Position numbers and translations under genes: made by a program. A stretch of 27,735 bases of DNA from an uncultured Anaeroplasmataceae bacterium (lineage in GTDB: Bacteria; Bacillota_I; Bacilli_A; Acholeplasmatales; Anaeroplasmataceae), in the NCBI GenBank assembly GCA_934229535.1, contig CAKQDS010000023.1, positions 1 to 27,735 on the forward strand, in the 5' to 3' direction. Shown in pieces: positions 1-7,376 of this stretch (the first letter of the stretch is position 1; every line of letters begins with the position of its first letter). The notes under the pieces are model-generated. The model saw only the letters and a program-made list of their open reading frames with translations. It was not told the origin of the DNA and did no database searches.

Positions 1-87
1 TTTGTGTTGTTCCTTATATGTCTAAATATTTATAAAATTATTCATTTTTACCTATTGACATATTACCGGTATGCTTTACAACAATTT

Positions 88-116
88 ATTATACTAAAAA
101 AAATTAATTTTTTCAA
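88..116 (-). promoter_or_regulatory. Leftward promoter for a gene outside the window
   Basis: On the minus strand TTGAAA (116-111) and TATAAT (93-88) are separated by exactly 17 bases. Transcription would begin near 81 and run off the left edge. The transcribed stretch has no usable open frame, but AAGGAA near 8-14 could be a ribosome binding site for a gene starting just beyond position 1. It is divergent from the rnpB promoter. Confidence 0.55.
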
Positions 117-145
117 TAATCATAAATTAACTTCTCGCATTCACC

Positions 146-174
146 TTGATTTTTTTTTCATAATAATGTAAAAT
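146..174 (+). promoter_or_regulatory. rnpB promoter
   Basis: TTGATT (146-151) and TAAAAT (169-174) have a 17-base spacer. The predicted start near 181-182 coincides with the first base of helix P1 of the RNase P RNA, which supports the assignment. Confidence 0.75.
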
Positions 175-181
175 ATTTAAA

Positions 182-530
182 GGTGGTTTGGTAATCGAGC
201 GTATTTATACGTTAGGAAAGTCCATGCTAGCACATTCTGAGATGAATGTAGTGTTTGTGCTTAGGGAAAAAATAACCTAAGGAATGTATTTTACATTACG
301 GCGAAGGAAGCCTAAGTTATTTATAATATGGTGTACTTTGTAACGTGCCACAGTGACGAGCTTTAAAGAAATTTAAAGGTGAAACGTTGGTAAACCCCTC
401 AAGCTAGAAACCCAAATTTTGGTAGGGGAGTCTTTTTATTTTTAAATGAAGAAATAAAAGGAACATAGATTTTCTATGTAGATAGATGATTACCACTCAT
501 ATGAGAACAAAACATGGCTTATAAACTACT
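182..530 (+). ncRNA. rnpB: RNase P RNA, class B (bacillus type)
   Basis: This is the catalytic RNA of RNase P, which removes 5' leaders from precursor tRNAs. The conserved core elements appear in order: GGAAAGTCCATGC near 217, GTGCCACAGTGACGA near 346, GAAACCCAAATTTTGGTAGG near 408, GTAGATAGATGATTACC near 478 and ACAAAACATGGCTTA near 508. The ends are set by helix P1, in which GGTGGTTT (182-189) pairs along its full length with AAACTACT (523-530), allowing G-U pairs. The order and wording of the core match the Bacillus class B RNA rather than class A. A promoter lies directly upstream and an intrinsic terminator starts three bases downstream, so it is a single-gene unit of about 349 bases. 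It is the only plus-strand gene here and converges with pnp. Confidence 0.96.
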
Positions 531-532
531 AA

Positions 533-566
533 AAATGATTTTAGGTAAAACTAAAATCATTTTTTT
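533..566 (+). terminator. rnpB intrinsic terminator
   Basis: A perfect 12-base-pair stem (533-544 with 551-562, loop GTAAAA) runs into a T-run ending at 566, directly after the 3' end of the RNase P RNA. Confidence 0.9.
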
Positions 567-574
567 CTACAAAT

Positions 575-597
575 AAAAAGTGCCATTAAAATGGCAC
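575..597 (-). terminator. pnp intrinsic terminator
   Basis: On the minus strand GTGCCAT (597-591), loop TTTA and ATGGCAC (586-580) are followed by five T (579-575). It sits eight bases after the pnp stop codon and back to back with the rnpB terminator. Confidence 0.85.
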
Positions 598-604
598 ACT
601 TTAA

Positions 605-2773
605 TTATTCAGCTTTTGAATCATCTTTATCCTTCATTACGCCTTTTAAAGCATCCTTACGAGATAAATCTATTTGACCTTTTTCATTAATATTAATGCA
701 TTTTACGATTATTGAATCGCCTAGAGAAACAACATCCTCACATTTTTCTACTCTTTCTAAAGCAAGCTTAGAAATGTGACAAAGACCTTCAACGCCATCC
801 CAAAGCTCAACAAATACACCATACTTTTCAATACGTGTAACCTTACCTGTATAGATTTCGCCGACCTTAGCTTCTCTAACTAAATCTTCAATCTTCTTGA
901 TTGCTTTTCTAGCCCAAGTGATATCATTATGCATAACATAAACTCTACCATCTTGCTCAATGTCAATCTTTACATCATTATTTTCTTCAATAATTTGATT
1001 AATTACCTTTCCACCAGCACCAATTACTTCTTTAATCTTGTCTGGATTAATTCTAGTCATTAATACCTTTGGTGCAAATTCTGATAATTCCTTTCTAGGC
1101 TCTTTAATAGTCTTTTCCATATGGTCAAGAATTTCGAAACGACCCTTTTTAGCTTGAGCTAGGGCCTCTTCTAAAATCTTGAAGGAAATACCACGAATTT
1201 TGATATCCATTTGTAATGCAGTGATACCAGTTCTAGTACCTGCAACCTTAAAGTCCATATCGCCAAGGTGATCTTCCATACCTTGAATATCAGTTAGAAC
1301 CATATAATGCTCTTCATCAGTCATAATTAATCCCATAGCAATACCAGCAACTGGGGCCTTAATTGGAACACCAGCAGCCATAAGGCTTAATGTACCAGCA
1401 CAAATTGTTGCTTGTGATGATGAACCATTTGACTCCAAAATTTCACTAACAACACGAATTGTATAAGGAAATTCATCAGCAGATGGAATAACATATGATA
1501 ATGCTCTTTCACCTAAAGCACCATGACCAATTTCTCTACGACCTGGTGAGCCATATCTTCCTGTTTCACCAACTGAAAATTGTGGGAAATTATAATGTAG
1601 CATAAAGCGCTTATTCTCTTCAAGACCAAGTCCATCAATTATTTGATTATCATTTAATGAACCAAGTGTTGTAGTAGCTAAAGCTTGAGTTTGTCCTCTT
1701 GTGAATAGTGCTGAACCATGAGTTCTTGGTAAAACATCAATTCTTGATGATAATGGTCTGATTTCATCTTGCTTACGACCGTCAGGACGAATTTTATCAA
1801 CACTTATAAGGCGTCTAACCTCAGTATGTAAAATATCCTCTAGAGTATGTCTTACTTGACTTAAATATTCACGCTTAGCATCTTCATCAATTACCTTAAT
1901 TCCACCCTTTTCGGTAATAAATACTTTTTCATCAAAATGGGCAACAGTTTCTTCATTTACCTCATCAATTTTAGCATATCTTTCAAGCTTATCCTCAATT
2001 CGAATAGCAGCAATAAGCTTTTCTTGAGCGTATTCTCTTACCTCTTGGTCAATTTCTTTATTAACCTCAAATAGGCTAACCTCCATCTTAGGCTTGCCAC
2101 ATTCTTTGATAATCTCTTGTTGGAAATCACATAATCTTTGAATTTCAGCATGACCAAACTTTAAAGCTTCAAGCATTTCAGCTTCGCTTACCATATCAGC
2201 ACCTGCTTCAACCATATTGATTGCTTGATGTGTACCAGCAACAGTTAAATCAATATCTGAAACCTCTGCTTGAGAAGGTGTTGGGTTAATAATTAATTCA
2301 CCATTAACTCTTCCTACCTTTACACCAGCAATTGGTCCTTCAAATGGAATATCAGAAATCATTAAGGCAATACTAGATCCTAGCATTGCAGCCATTTCAG
2401 GTGTACAATCAGGATCAGATGATAAAACCATATTAATAACTTGAACTTCATTTCTAAAGCCATCAGCAAACATTGGTCTAATTGGTCTATCAATTAAACG
2501 TGAAACAAGTGTTTCATGTTCACTAGGACGTCCCTCACGACGTAAAAATCCTCCTGGAATCTTACCAGCAGCATATAATTTTTCTTGGTATAAAACCATT
2601 AATGGGAAGAAGTCTTGGGTAGATGCTTCATTATTAGACACACAAGTTGATAGTACCACACTTCCACCGTAGTATACTAAACATGCACCATTTGCTTGCT
2701 TAGCAACTTCACCAATTTCGATTACAAGAGGTCTTCCACCCCATGTATATTCGAAACGTTTAATTTCACTCAT
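605..2773 (-). CDS. pnp: Polyribonucleotide nucleotidyltransferase (PNPase)
   Basis: This phosphorolytic 3'-5' exoribonuclease acts in mRNA decay and RNA quality control. The 722-residue protein has the full family layout: two RNase PH-like domains (the second, catalytic one contains GRREIGHGALGERAL and the MGLIMTDE stretch), an alpha-helical linker, then a C-terminal KH domain with the GAGG loop (IGAGGKVI) and an S1 domain (GKVTRIEKYGVFVEL). An open frame begins six codons further upstream at a TTG, but AAGGAG lies inside those codons eight bases before the ATG at 2773, so that ATG is taken as the start. It has its own extended -10 promoter behind the rpsO terminator and its own terminator. 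The rpsO-pnp order is widespread in bacteria. Confidence 0.97.
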   Translation of the reverse strand: MSEIKRFEYTWGGRPLVIEIGEVAKQANGACLVYYGGSVVLSTCVSNNEASTQDFFPLMVLYQEKLYAAGKIPGGFLRREGRPSEHETLVSRLIDRPIRPMFADGFRNEVQVINMVLSSDPDCTPEMAAMLGSSIALMISDIPFEGPIAGVKVGRVNGELIINPTPSQAEVSDIDLTVAGTHQAINMVEAGADMVSEAEMLEALKFGHAEIQRLCDFQQEIIKECGKPKMEVSLFEVNKEIDQEVREYAQEKLIAAIRIEDKLERYAKIDEVNEETVAHFDEKVFITEKGGIKVIDEDAKREYLSQVRHTLEDILHTEVRRLISVDKIRPDGRKQDEIRPLSSRIDVLPRTHGSALFTRGQTQALATTTLGSLNDNQIIDGLGLEENKRFMLHYNFPQFSVGETGRYGSPGRREIGHGALGERALSYVIPSADEFPYTIRVVSEILESNGSSSQATICAGTLSLMAAGVPIKAPVAGIAMGLIMTDEEHYMVLTDIQGMEDHLGDMDFKVAGTRTGITALQMDIKIRGISFKILEEALAQAKKGRFEILDHMEKTIKEPRKELSEFAPKVLMTRINPDKIKEVIGAGGKVINQIIEENNDVKIDIEQDGRVYVMHNDITWARKAIKKIEDLVREAKVGEIYTGKVTRIEKYGVFVELWDGVEGLCHISKLALERVEKCEDVVSLGDSIIVKCININEKGQIDLSRKDALKGVMKDKDDSKAE

Positions 2774-2820
2774 ATTGAAATTCTCCTTCAAATATCTTAT
2801 TTTTTTCTATTAACGTATTT

Positions 2821-2829
2821 ATTATACCA
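2821..2829 (-). promoter_or_regulatory. pnp promoter (extended -10)
   Basis: The minus strand reads TGGTATAAT, an extended -10 box (TGnTATAAT), about 50 bases before the pnp start. No good -35 box is seen at 17 bases, which is tolerated with an extended -10. It lies just after the rpsO terminator. Confidence 0.65.
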
Positions 2830-2860
2830 CAAATTCTAATTAAAAAAATAGAAATTAGTC

Positions 2861-2889
2861 AAAAAAAAGAAACAAAATAAATTTGTTTC
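2861..2889 (-). terminator. rpsO intrinsic terminator
   Basis: On the minus strand GAAACAAA (2889-2882) pairs with TTTGTTTC (2876-2869) and is followed by eight T (2868-2861). It lies 30 bases after the rpsO stop codon, so rpsO and pnp are at least partly separate units. Confidence 0.85.
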
Positions 2890-2918
2890 CTTTCCAATAT
2901 AATAATTTAGTATTTCGA

Positions 2919-3188
2919 TTAACGACGAATACCTAATTTGTCGCAAACCTCAGCATACTTTTCAAGGTCTGACTTCATTAAATACTTAAGTAAGCTACGA
3001 CGTTGTCCAACCTTCATCATTAGTCCACGACGTGAATGATGGTCATGAATATGAACAGATAAATGCTCATTTAATTGCTTAATTTCAGCTGTTAAAATAG
3101 CAATTTGAACTGCTGTTGAGCCTGTATCTTTTTCGTTTGCTCCGAATTCCTTAATTAGATTTGCTTTTTGTTCTTGTGTTAATGCCAC
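2919..3188 (-). CDS. rpsO: Small ribosomal subunit protein S15
   Basis: S15 binds 16S rRNA early in assembly of the 30S platform. The 89-residue length is standard, and the conserved block HIHDHHSRRGLMMKVGQRR followed by LLKYL near the C-terminus is diagnostic. The start is a GTG (3188-3186) with GGAGGT eight bases upstream. The gene has a TTGATT/TATACT promoter inside the 3' end of ribF and a roughly 80-base leader able to fold, consistent with the autogenous control by S15 known in several bacteria, though the exact fold is not proven here. A terminator separates it from pnp. Confidence 0.97.
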   Translation of the reverse strand: MALTQEQKANLIKEFGANEKDTGSTAVQIAILTAEIKQLNEHLSVHIHDHHSRRGLMMKVGQRRSLLKYLMKSDLEKYAEVCDKLGIRR

Positions 3189-3205
3189 GAGAATTTACCT
3201 CCATT

Positions 3206-3270
3206 TATTTTATTATAGTTGCGGTTATCCAAGATGACGTTCGAGGAAACGAACAACTTAGAAAGCCGTC
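3206..3270 (-). promoter_or_regulatory. Structured rpsO leader, possible S15 autoregulatory site
   Basis: The transcript predicted to start near 3270 carries two sets of pairings: hairpin GTTCG/CGAAC (3254-3250 with 3243-3239) and AGTTG/CAACT (3258-3254 with 3221-3217). The early CGG (3268-3266) can pair with CCG (3224-3222), which would interlock with the second helix like a pseudoknot. S15 of other bacteria represses its own mRNA through a pseudoknot or three-way junction. That this leader does so is inferred from position and foldability only. Confidence 0.4.
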
Positions 3271-3276
3271 TTTTTT

Positions 3277-3305
3277 AGTATATCATACTTGATTACATTA
3301 ATCAA
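3277..3305 (-). promoter_or_regulatory. rpsO promoter
   Basis: TTGATT (3305-3300) and TATACT (3282-3277) are separated by 17 bases, and TGA precedes the -10 box, giving an extended -10. The -35 box lies in the last codons of ribF. Confidence 0.7.
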
Positions 3306-4212
3306 TATCATTTTTGGAGTTTTTAGCGATATTTTTGCACATTTCTTTATCAAAGGTTAATTGATTTATTAATTCATCCTTTGAGTTATATTTTTTTTCA
3401 TTTCTTATCTTTTGATAGAAAAACACCTCAATTTTGCTACCGTAAATCATTTCATTAAAATCAAAAATATTAACCTCTAAGCGTTTATTCTCCGAATAAT
3501 TAAATGTTGGATTATTACCAATATTACACATTCCATTATACACTTTATCAGCAACCAAAACCTTGACATAATAAACACCATTTTCAGGTAATAAATATAT
3601 GCCATAATTAATATTAGCTGTAGGAAAGCCATTGGCTGTTCCTAAATGATTACCATGAATAACTTCTCCTCTTATCGAATAATGTCTACCTAGCATTTGA
3701 GTTGCAACATCTACTAGACCTGAGCTAATTAATTCTCTTGTATATGTTGAAGAAACTCTTACTGAACCTAAAACGAATTTTGGTACCTCATGGGTTTCAA
3801 ATTCTTTTTCTAAATCGCGGATTGTTCCTAGGGCTTTATCTCCAAAAGTAAAATCATAACCGCAAACAATAGCCTTGATATTAAGCTTATGTAAATGCCA
3901 AATAAATTGTTCTTTAGGCATTGTTGCAAGCATTTCATTGAACTCCATTATAATTAAATAATCAACATTCATTTTTTTGATTATATCAATTTTATGCTCA
4001 ATAGGTGTTAACAAAGGATAGTTGTCTAAATGCTTTAAATAAATTGATGGATGCGGATAAAACGTTAATACACCACTTTTATAGCCATGCTTTTTACTTT
4101 GCTCAATTAAAATTTGATGTCCACGATGTACACCATCGAAATTACCAATAGCCACGCAAACGTCTTCATTAATTGGCTCATACACCATATTAGAAATTTT
4201 TATTACCTTCAT
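3298..4212 (-). CDS. ribF: Bifunctional riboflavin kinase / FAD synthetase
   Basis: This enzyme converts riboflavin to FMN and then FAD. The 304-residue protein has the N-terminal nucleotidyltransferase domain with GNFDGVHRGH (residues 23-32, containing the HxGH motif) and a tyrosine/threonine-rich junction (VSSTYTRELI). The C-terminal riboflavin kinase domain has GNHLGTANGFPTANI. The length matches the family. The ATG at 4212 overlaps the truB stop codon as ATGA, so the two are translationally coupled. No terminator is seen after ribF; transcription probably continues into rpsO, whose promoter lies in the ribF 3' end. The truB-ribF-rpsO-pnp order is common in Bacillota. Confidence 0.95.
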   Translation of the reverse strand: MKVIKISNMVYEPINEDVCVAIGNFDGVHRGHQILIEQSKKHGYKSGVLTFYPHPSIYLKHLDNYPLLTPIEHKIDIIKKMNVDYLIIMEFNEMLATMPKEQFIWHLHKLNIKAIVCGYDFTFGDKALGTIRDLEKEFETHEVPKFVLGSVRVSSTYTRELISSGLVDVATQMLGRHYSIRGEVIHGNHLGTANGFPTANINYGIYLLPENGVYYVKVLVADKVYNGMCNIGNNPTFNYSENKRLEVNIFDFNEMIYGSKIEVFFYQKIRNEKKYNSKDELINQLTFDKEMCKNIAKNSKNDID

Positions 4213-5084
4213 GAATTATCACCCTCTAAAATTACGACACATTCATAGCTTTTATTATTTTTTTTATAAACAGCAATCAGCTTATCATTATTATAAATCA
4301 ATAAATTATTATCGATATTTGTTTGTCTTTCATCAAGCTTCACTCCATTTTTAACTAAATGAGCTATGTAATTATTGACATCAAGCCTAGCAAAACTATT
4401 CAATGCATATGCAATATCAATTGGTTGTACTTTTTTATTTAAAATGTCATCAAGACTACTTGCATTATCAATATTTATGCTTCCGCTAGCAATTCTATTT
4501 AATGAAATCATTGTTGCATAGCTTTTCACTAGTCTACCAAGATCCCTACCAAATGATCTAACATAAAATCCCTTCGAAACTTCAAGCCTAATCTTAACAA
4601 TAGTTTTTCCATTAATATTTTGGTAATTAATAATTTTAGGTTTAGATAGGTAATTGATTTCTCTTGGTGGTAAATCAACATTAATATTTTTTCTTGCAAG
4701 ATCAACCATCTTTTTACCGTTTAATTTTATAGCTGAATACATAGGGGGAATTTGTTCTTTTTGTAAATATAAAACATCAATTGCCTCTAAAATTTTATTT
4801 AATTCAATATTTGTTTCTCCAAAATTAACTATTTCTCCACTTGCATCAAGTGTAGTTGTTTCAAAACCAAATTCAAACTCTGCATCATATATTTTATCAT
4901 GTATATTAAAAAAAGGTAAAAGCTTAGTGGCCTTATCACAAGCAACAAGCATAACTCCTGTTGCATCAGGATCTAAAGTTCCGTTATGGCCACACTTTTT
5001 TAAATTATATGCTTTTTGAATTTGATGACAAACTGAAAAAGATGTTATACCCTTAGGTTTATTAACATAAAAAAAAGTATCCAT
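4209..5084 (-). CDS. truB: tRNA pseudouridine(55) synthase TruB
   Basis: TruB makes the pseudouridine at position 55 of the T-loop of tRNAs. With the ATG at 5084 the protein has 291 residues. It begins DTFFYVNKPKGITSF and carries GHNGTLDPDATGVM, with the catalytic aspartate at residue 38; the third residue of this motif is usually Thr rather than Asn. Further family signatures are PPMYSAIK and the KGFYVRS stretch. An in-frame ATG nine bases upstream lies within the AAAGGATG ribosome binding site and has no spacing from it, so the second ATG is preferred. The gene ends in TGA overlapping the ribF start. An extended -10 (TGATAAAAT) lies upstream. Confidence 0.94.
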   Translation of the reverse strand: MDTFFYVNKPKGITSFSVCHQIQKAYNLKKCGHNGTLDPDATGVMLVACDKATKLLPFFNIHDKIYDAEFEFGFETTTLDASGEIVNFGETNIELNKILEAIDVLYLQKEQIPPMYSAIKLNGKKMVDLARKNINVDLPPREINYLSKPKIINYQNINGKTIVKIRLEVSKGFYVRSFGRDLGRLVKSYATMISLNRIASGSINIDNASSLDDILNKKVQPIDIAYALNSFARLDVNNYIAHLVKNGVKLDERQTNIDNNLLIYNNDKLIAVYKKNNKSYECVVILEGDNS

Positions 5085-5110
5085 AAAAATCATCCTTTAT
5101 TGCTACAATT

Positions 5111-5119
5111 ATTTTATCA
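5111..5119 (-). promoter_or_regulatory. truB promoter (extended -10)
   Basis: The minus strand reads TGATAAAAT about 27 bases before the truB start, just after the terminator of the upstream unit. The -35 position holds only TTCATT, so this is a moderate call. Confidence 0.45.
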
Positions 5120-5127
5120 TACATTTT

Positions 5128-5164
5128 AAAAAAAATGAAGTAAAATCTCTAATTTTACTTCATT
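5128..5164 (-). terminator. Terminator of the thiT unit
   Basis: A perfect 13-base-pair stem (5164-5152 with 5146-5134, loop TAGAG) is followed by a run of T on the minus strand. It starts eight bases after the stop codon of the four-helix membrane protein gene. Confidence 0.92.
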
Positions 5165-5171
5165 AAAGCAC

Positions 5172-5585
5172 TTATTTATTCTCCTGCTTAGGACGATTAG
5201 CTAAATATTCTAATATTGCATAAGTTAATACAAATGCTCCTAAAATTGCCCAAACAAAATAATCAGCAATTATTGAACCAGTTTTTTTCTTAGAAATTGC
5301 TTTAAATGCATTTCCTAGAGGATAGAAAGTCATCAATACACCTATTGTAAATGTTGAAACTAATGTTACCTGATAATTTGATTTATTCTTATTAGTATTA
5401 ATAATTCCCATTACACCAATTAATATAATAATTATACCAACAATAACCATTACTAAATCGTCTAAATTAAAGTCAATACTTGTGCCATATTCATCTGCAT
5501 AATATGAACGAGATAAAATAAAATATACTAAATATAAAATTGTAACAAAACTACCAAAAACGATGGTAAAAATATTCTTTTTCAT
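5172..5585 (-). CDS. Unknown four-helix membrane protein co-expressed with ThiT
   Basis: The 137-residue protein is not recognised. It has four likely transmembrane segments (about residues 5-24, 43-62, 72-94 and 108-129), a short polar loop after the first and a lysine-rich loop before the last. No signal-peptide cleavage site or catalytic motif is evident. Its ATG overlaps the thiT stop codon as TAATG, and the two genes share a promoter, TPP riboswitch and terminator. It is therefore made only when thiamine pyrophosphate is scarce. A role in thiamine uptake or in stabilising ThiT is an inference from this arrangement; it has no resemblance to an ECF ATPase or to the large EcfT subunit. Confidence 0.85.
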   Translation of the reverse strand: MKKNIFTIVFGSFVTILYLVYFILSRSYYADEYGTSIDFNLDDLVMVIVGIIIILIGVMGIINTNKNKSNYQVTLVSTFTIGVLMTFYPLGNAFKAISKKKTGSIIADYFVWAILGAFVLTYAILEYLANRPKQENK

Positions 5586-6247
5586 TAATTATTTTCCTCG
5601 CCTTCATTTGGATTTAATAGCATTGGATAAAATCTAGCAATTAATACCATTATTATTGTGCAAATTATTATATTTGGAATGCAATATAAACCATTATAAA
5701 TAAATGAATACATTGCTCCACTTATTCCAAAAATTTCACCTGGCCAAAAGAATAAACCAGATAAAACATGACAAGCATATTTTAATAAGCCACCAATTAC
5801 ACAGCCTAAAACAATAAAGCCAATTTTCTTTGACATAGTAGCACTCTTAAAATATTTTTTTGAAAATGCGCCAGCAAAGCCTACAAATGTATATGCTAAG
5901 ACATAATCAAATAATACCTGAAGAAATGGTCCACATACCTCAAAAAACTTTATTGCTCCACTGCTTGTTATACCAATTGCAGCTAATGAATCAGCAATCG
6001 TTCCGGAATTAATGATATAAATTCCGCCAAGCATTTGAACAACACTTAAAATGAAAGCACATAATAAGCCTGGTAATAAACCTCTTCTATAGCTTATTAT
6101 GAAAATTGGAACCATAGCAAGACCAATGGAACCACCATTTGGAAATGCAGATTTCCAAATTCCACCCTGAAGGGCATCAAGTGCAAAGGCAATAGCAGCA
6201 AAAACCGCAACCTCTGCCATAACTTTGACATTAAATTTTTGTTTCAT
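5585..6247 (-). CDS. thiT: Thiamine ECF-transporter substrate-binding subunit ThiT
   Basis: ThiT is the membrane S-component that binds thiamine and uses the shared EcfT/EcfA/EcfA' module for uptake. The 220-residue protein is very hydrophobic with about six membrane segments. The family signature is visible near the N-terminus: ALDALQGGIWKSAFPNGG followed by IGLAMVPIFIISYRRG. The region around residues 155-180 (HVLSGLFFW and later YSFIYNGLYCIPN) matches the thiamine-site half of the family. A TPP riboswitch with an intrinsic terminator immediately upstream independently supports thiamine as the ligand. The start has GAAGGAG at good spacing. It is somewhat longer than a typical ThiT. No ECF module genes are in the window. 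Confidence 0.92.
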   Translation of the reverse strand: MKQKFNVKVMAEVAVFAAIAFALDALQGGIWKSAFPNGGSIGLAMVPIFIISYRRGLLPGLLCAFILSVVQMLGGIYIINSGTIADSLAAIGITSSGAIKFFEVCGPFLQVLFDYVLAYTFVGFAGAFSKKYFKSATMSKKIGFIVLGCVIGGLLKYACHVLSGLFFWPGEIFGISGAMYSFIYNGLYCIPNIIICTIIMVLIARFYPMLLNPNEGEENN

Positions 6248-6264
6248 ATTTTCTCCTTCTTAAT

Positions 6265-6289
6265 AAAAAAAATGTCTACTAGGAGACAT
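6265..6289 (-). terminator. Riboswitch-controlled terminator before thiT
   Basis: On the minus strand ATGTCT (6289-6284), loop CCTAGT and AGACAT (6277-6272) are followed by seven T, 18 bases before the thiT start. It is the expression platform of the TPP riboswitch. Its CTCC loop side could pair with the GGGGAG at the 5' end of the aptamer to form an antiterminator, which is inferred. Confidence 0.85.
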
Positions 6290-6310
6290 GCTAAAAAAGA
6301 AAAAGATCTT

Positions 6311-6395
6311 TCTTATTCCTACGCTAGCATTACCTAGATCAGGTCAAGGGTCGATGTCAAGCATCCTCTCAGCCGATTAAAGCTCCCCATTAAGA
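6311..6395 (-). promoter_or_regulatory. TPP riboswitch (THI element)
   Basis: The conserved aptamer parts are present in order on the minus strand: GGGGAGC (6389-6383), GCTGAGAGGA (6373-6364), CCTTGACCTGATC (6349-6337) and AATGCTAGCGTAGGAA. The closing helix P1 can form between TCTTA (6395-6391) and TAAGA (6315-6311). With thiamine pyrophosphate bound, the downstream terminator is expected to form and shut off thiT and the membrane protein gene behind it. Confidence 0.96.
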
Positions 6396-6405
6396 TGACA
6401 CCTAA

Positions 6406-6434
6406 ATTATATAACATTTAAAATATATAAGCAA
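6406..6434 (-). promoter_or_regulatory. thiT promoter
   Basis: TTGCTT (6434-6429) and TATAAT (6411-6406) are separated by 17 bases, and the aptamer begins about 11 bases after the -10 box. It lies directly behind the thiN terminator, so thiT is a separate unit. Confidence 0.85.
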
Positions 6435-6435
6435 G

Positions 6436-6458
6436 AAAAAAAGTGATTTTCATCACTT
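6436..6458 (-). terminator. Terminator of the thyA-to-thiN unit
   Basis: On the minus strand AAGTGAT, loop GAAA and ATCACTT (6458-6441) run into T (down to 6436). The last base of the thiN stop codon lies at the foot of the hairpin. Confidence 0.85.
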
Positions 6459-7057
6459 TAATTATCATTATTTGACATAATAGCAATCAATAATCCTTGA
6501 TCATAGGATATAATTGCGTTATCTGAAACTATTTCATTACTGATGCAAAGTGGATCAAGAATATCTAAATTATAACCACTTAAATTATATTTAAAACCAT
6601 TTAGATATAAATTTTTTACATTCTCTAAGGCAAAGAAGCTTATAAACTTATAAGAATTTTTAGAAATATTTAGTTTGTTTGGTACACAAAAAATCTTTGA
6701 ATTATTATCAATCATTATTACATTCTTATGGTTTTTAAATAACATAATATTTGCTAAAAAATGTTCAATTCTCTTTCCTTGAATACCACCAACTATTATA
6801 ACTTTATCAAAATCCTTAGTATAATTTAAGGCAGCAGCAGTATCCGTATCGTCCTTTATGGGATTTAGGGCTATCTTTTTAAAATCAAAACTATTTATAT
6901 CGTATTTGGTAGAATCAAAATCACCAATTGCTAGATCAATTTTAATCTTGTGTTCTATTGCATAATCAACCCCACTATCGATAGCAATAATATAATACTT
7001 GGTATAATCTATAACTAGCTTATCACAATTTTTGCCTATAAGTAAAATTACATCCAT
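6458..7057 (-). CDS. thiN: Thiamine pyrophosphokinase
   Basis: The enzyme transfers pyrophosphate from ATP to thiamine to give the cofactor TPP. The 199-residue protein has the family hallmarks IGDFDS (residues 44-49), the acidic DDTDTAAAL near residue 68 and GGIQGKRIEHFLANI, the counterpart of the usual GG-x-GGRxDH motif with Glu in place of Asp. The C-terminal beta-rich domain is divergent. It is the last gene of the thyA-folA-plsC-mutS2 unit, eight bases after the thioredoxin-like gene, with AGGTGAT as ribosome binding site. Next to thiT, it completes a scavenging route: thiamine is imported and then pyrophosphorylated. It is not under the TPP riboswitch. Confidence 0.92.
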   Translation of the reverse strand: MDVILLIGKNCDKLVIDYTKYYIIAIDSGVDYAIEHKIKIDLAIGDFDSTKYDINSFDFKKIALNPIKDDTDTAAALNYTKDFDKVIIVGGIQGKRIEHFLANIMLFKNHKNVIMIDNNSKIFCVPNKLNISKNSYKFISFFALENVKNLYLNGFKYNLSGYNLDILDPLCISNEIVSDNAIISYDQGLLIAIMSNNDN

Positions 7058-7065
7058 ATAATCAC

Positions 7066-7362
7066 CTACCTCAGGTATTGCTTAATCCATGAACAAAGAA
7101 AATATCTATTTTGCGTTCCTTCGTTTTTACCTATAAATTTATTGTTTTTTAATAAAACATAGGCAGGTATATATTTAACCTGATATTTATCCTTTAAAAA
7201 CGGATATTTTGTTACATTAATTTTATATATTGAAATATTAAGCTTATCATTTAAATAATCTAATATCTCTAAATTAGCATTGCAAGCTTTCGAATAGCTG
7301 GCATAAAAGAACAATAAAATAATTTCATTTGTTAAAATACTATTGTCATATTCTATTATCAA
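7066..7362 (-). CDS. Thioredoxin-fold protein with an SxxC active site
   Basis: The 98-residue protein has the thioredoxin pattern: a beta strand (EIILLFFYAS), the active-site turn, a helix, a second strand (ISIYKINV) and the conserved cis-proline segment (VKYIPAYVLL, Pro66). The canonical WCGPC is replaced by YSKAC, so the first, nucleophilic cysteine is Ser24 and only Cys27 remains. It therefore cannot act as an ordinary dithiol oxidoreductase. No signal peptide is seen; it is probably cytosolic. The start is a TTG (7362-7360) with AGGGGAAG upstream overlapping the mutS2 stop; no good ATG is available. It lies between mutS2 and thiN. Its function is unknown. Confidence 0.75.
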   Translation of the reverse strand: MIIEYDNSILTNEIILLFFYASYSKACNANLEILDYLNDKLNISIYKINVTKYPFLKDKYQVKYIPAYVLLKNNKFIGKNEGTQNRYFLCSWIKQYLR

Positions 7363-7376
7363 AAATATATCTTCCC

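Noticed and set aside
55..95. A plus-strand promoter using TTGACA at 55-60
   Set aside because: The nearest -10-like box (TATACT, 90-95) is 29 bases away, too far. The minus-strand TTGAAA/TATAAT pair in the same stretch is far better, and rnpB has its own promoter closer in.
2774..2791. N-terminal extension of PNPase from a TTG
   Set aside because: The added codons contain the AAGGAG ribosome binding site for the ATG at 2773, so they belong to the leader.
4654..5019. Plus-strand open frame opposite truB
   Set aside because: It lies entirely within truB on the other strand, has no ribosome binding site or family signature, and is rich in serine/isoleucine as expected for an antisense shadow.
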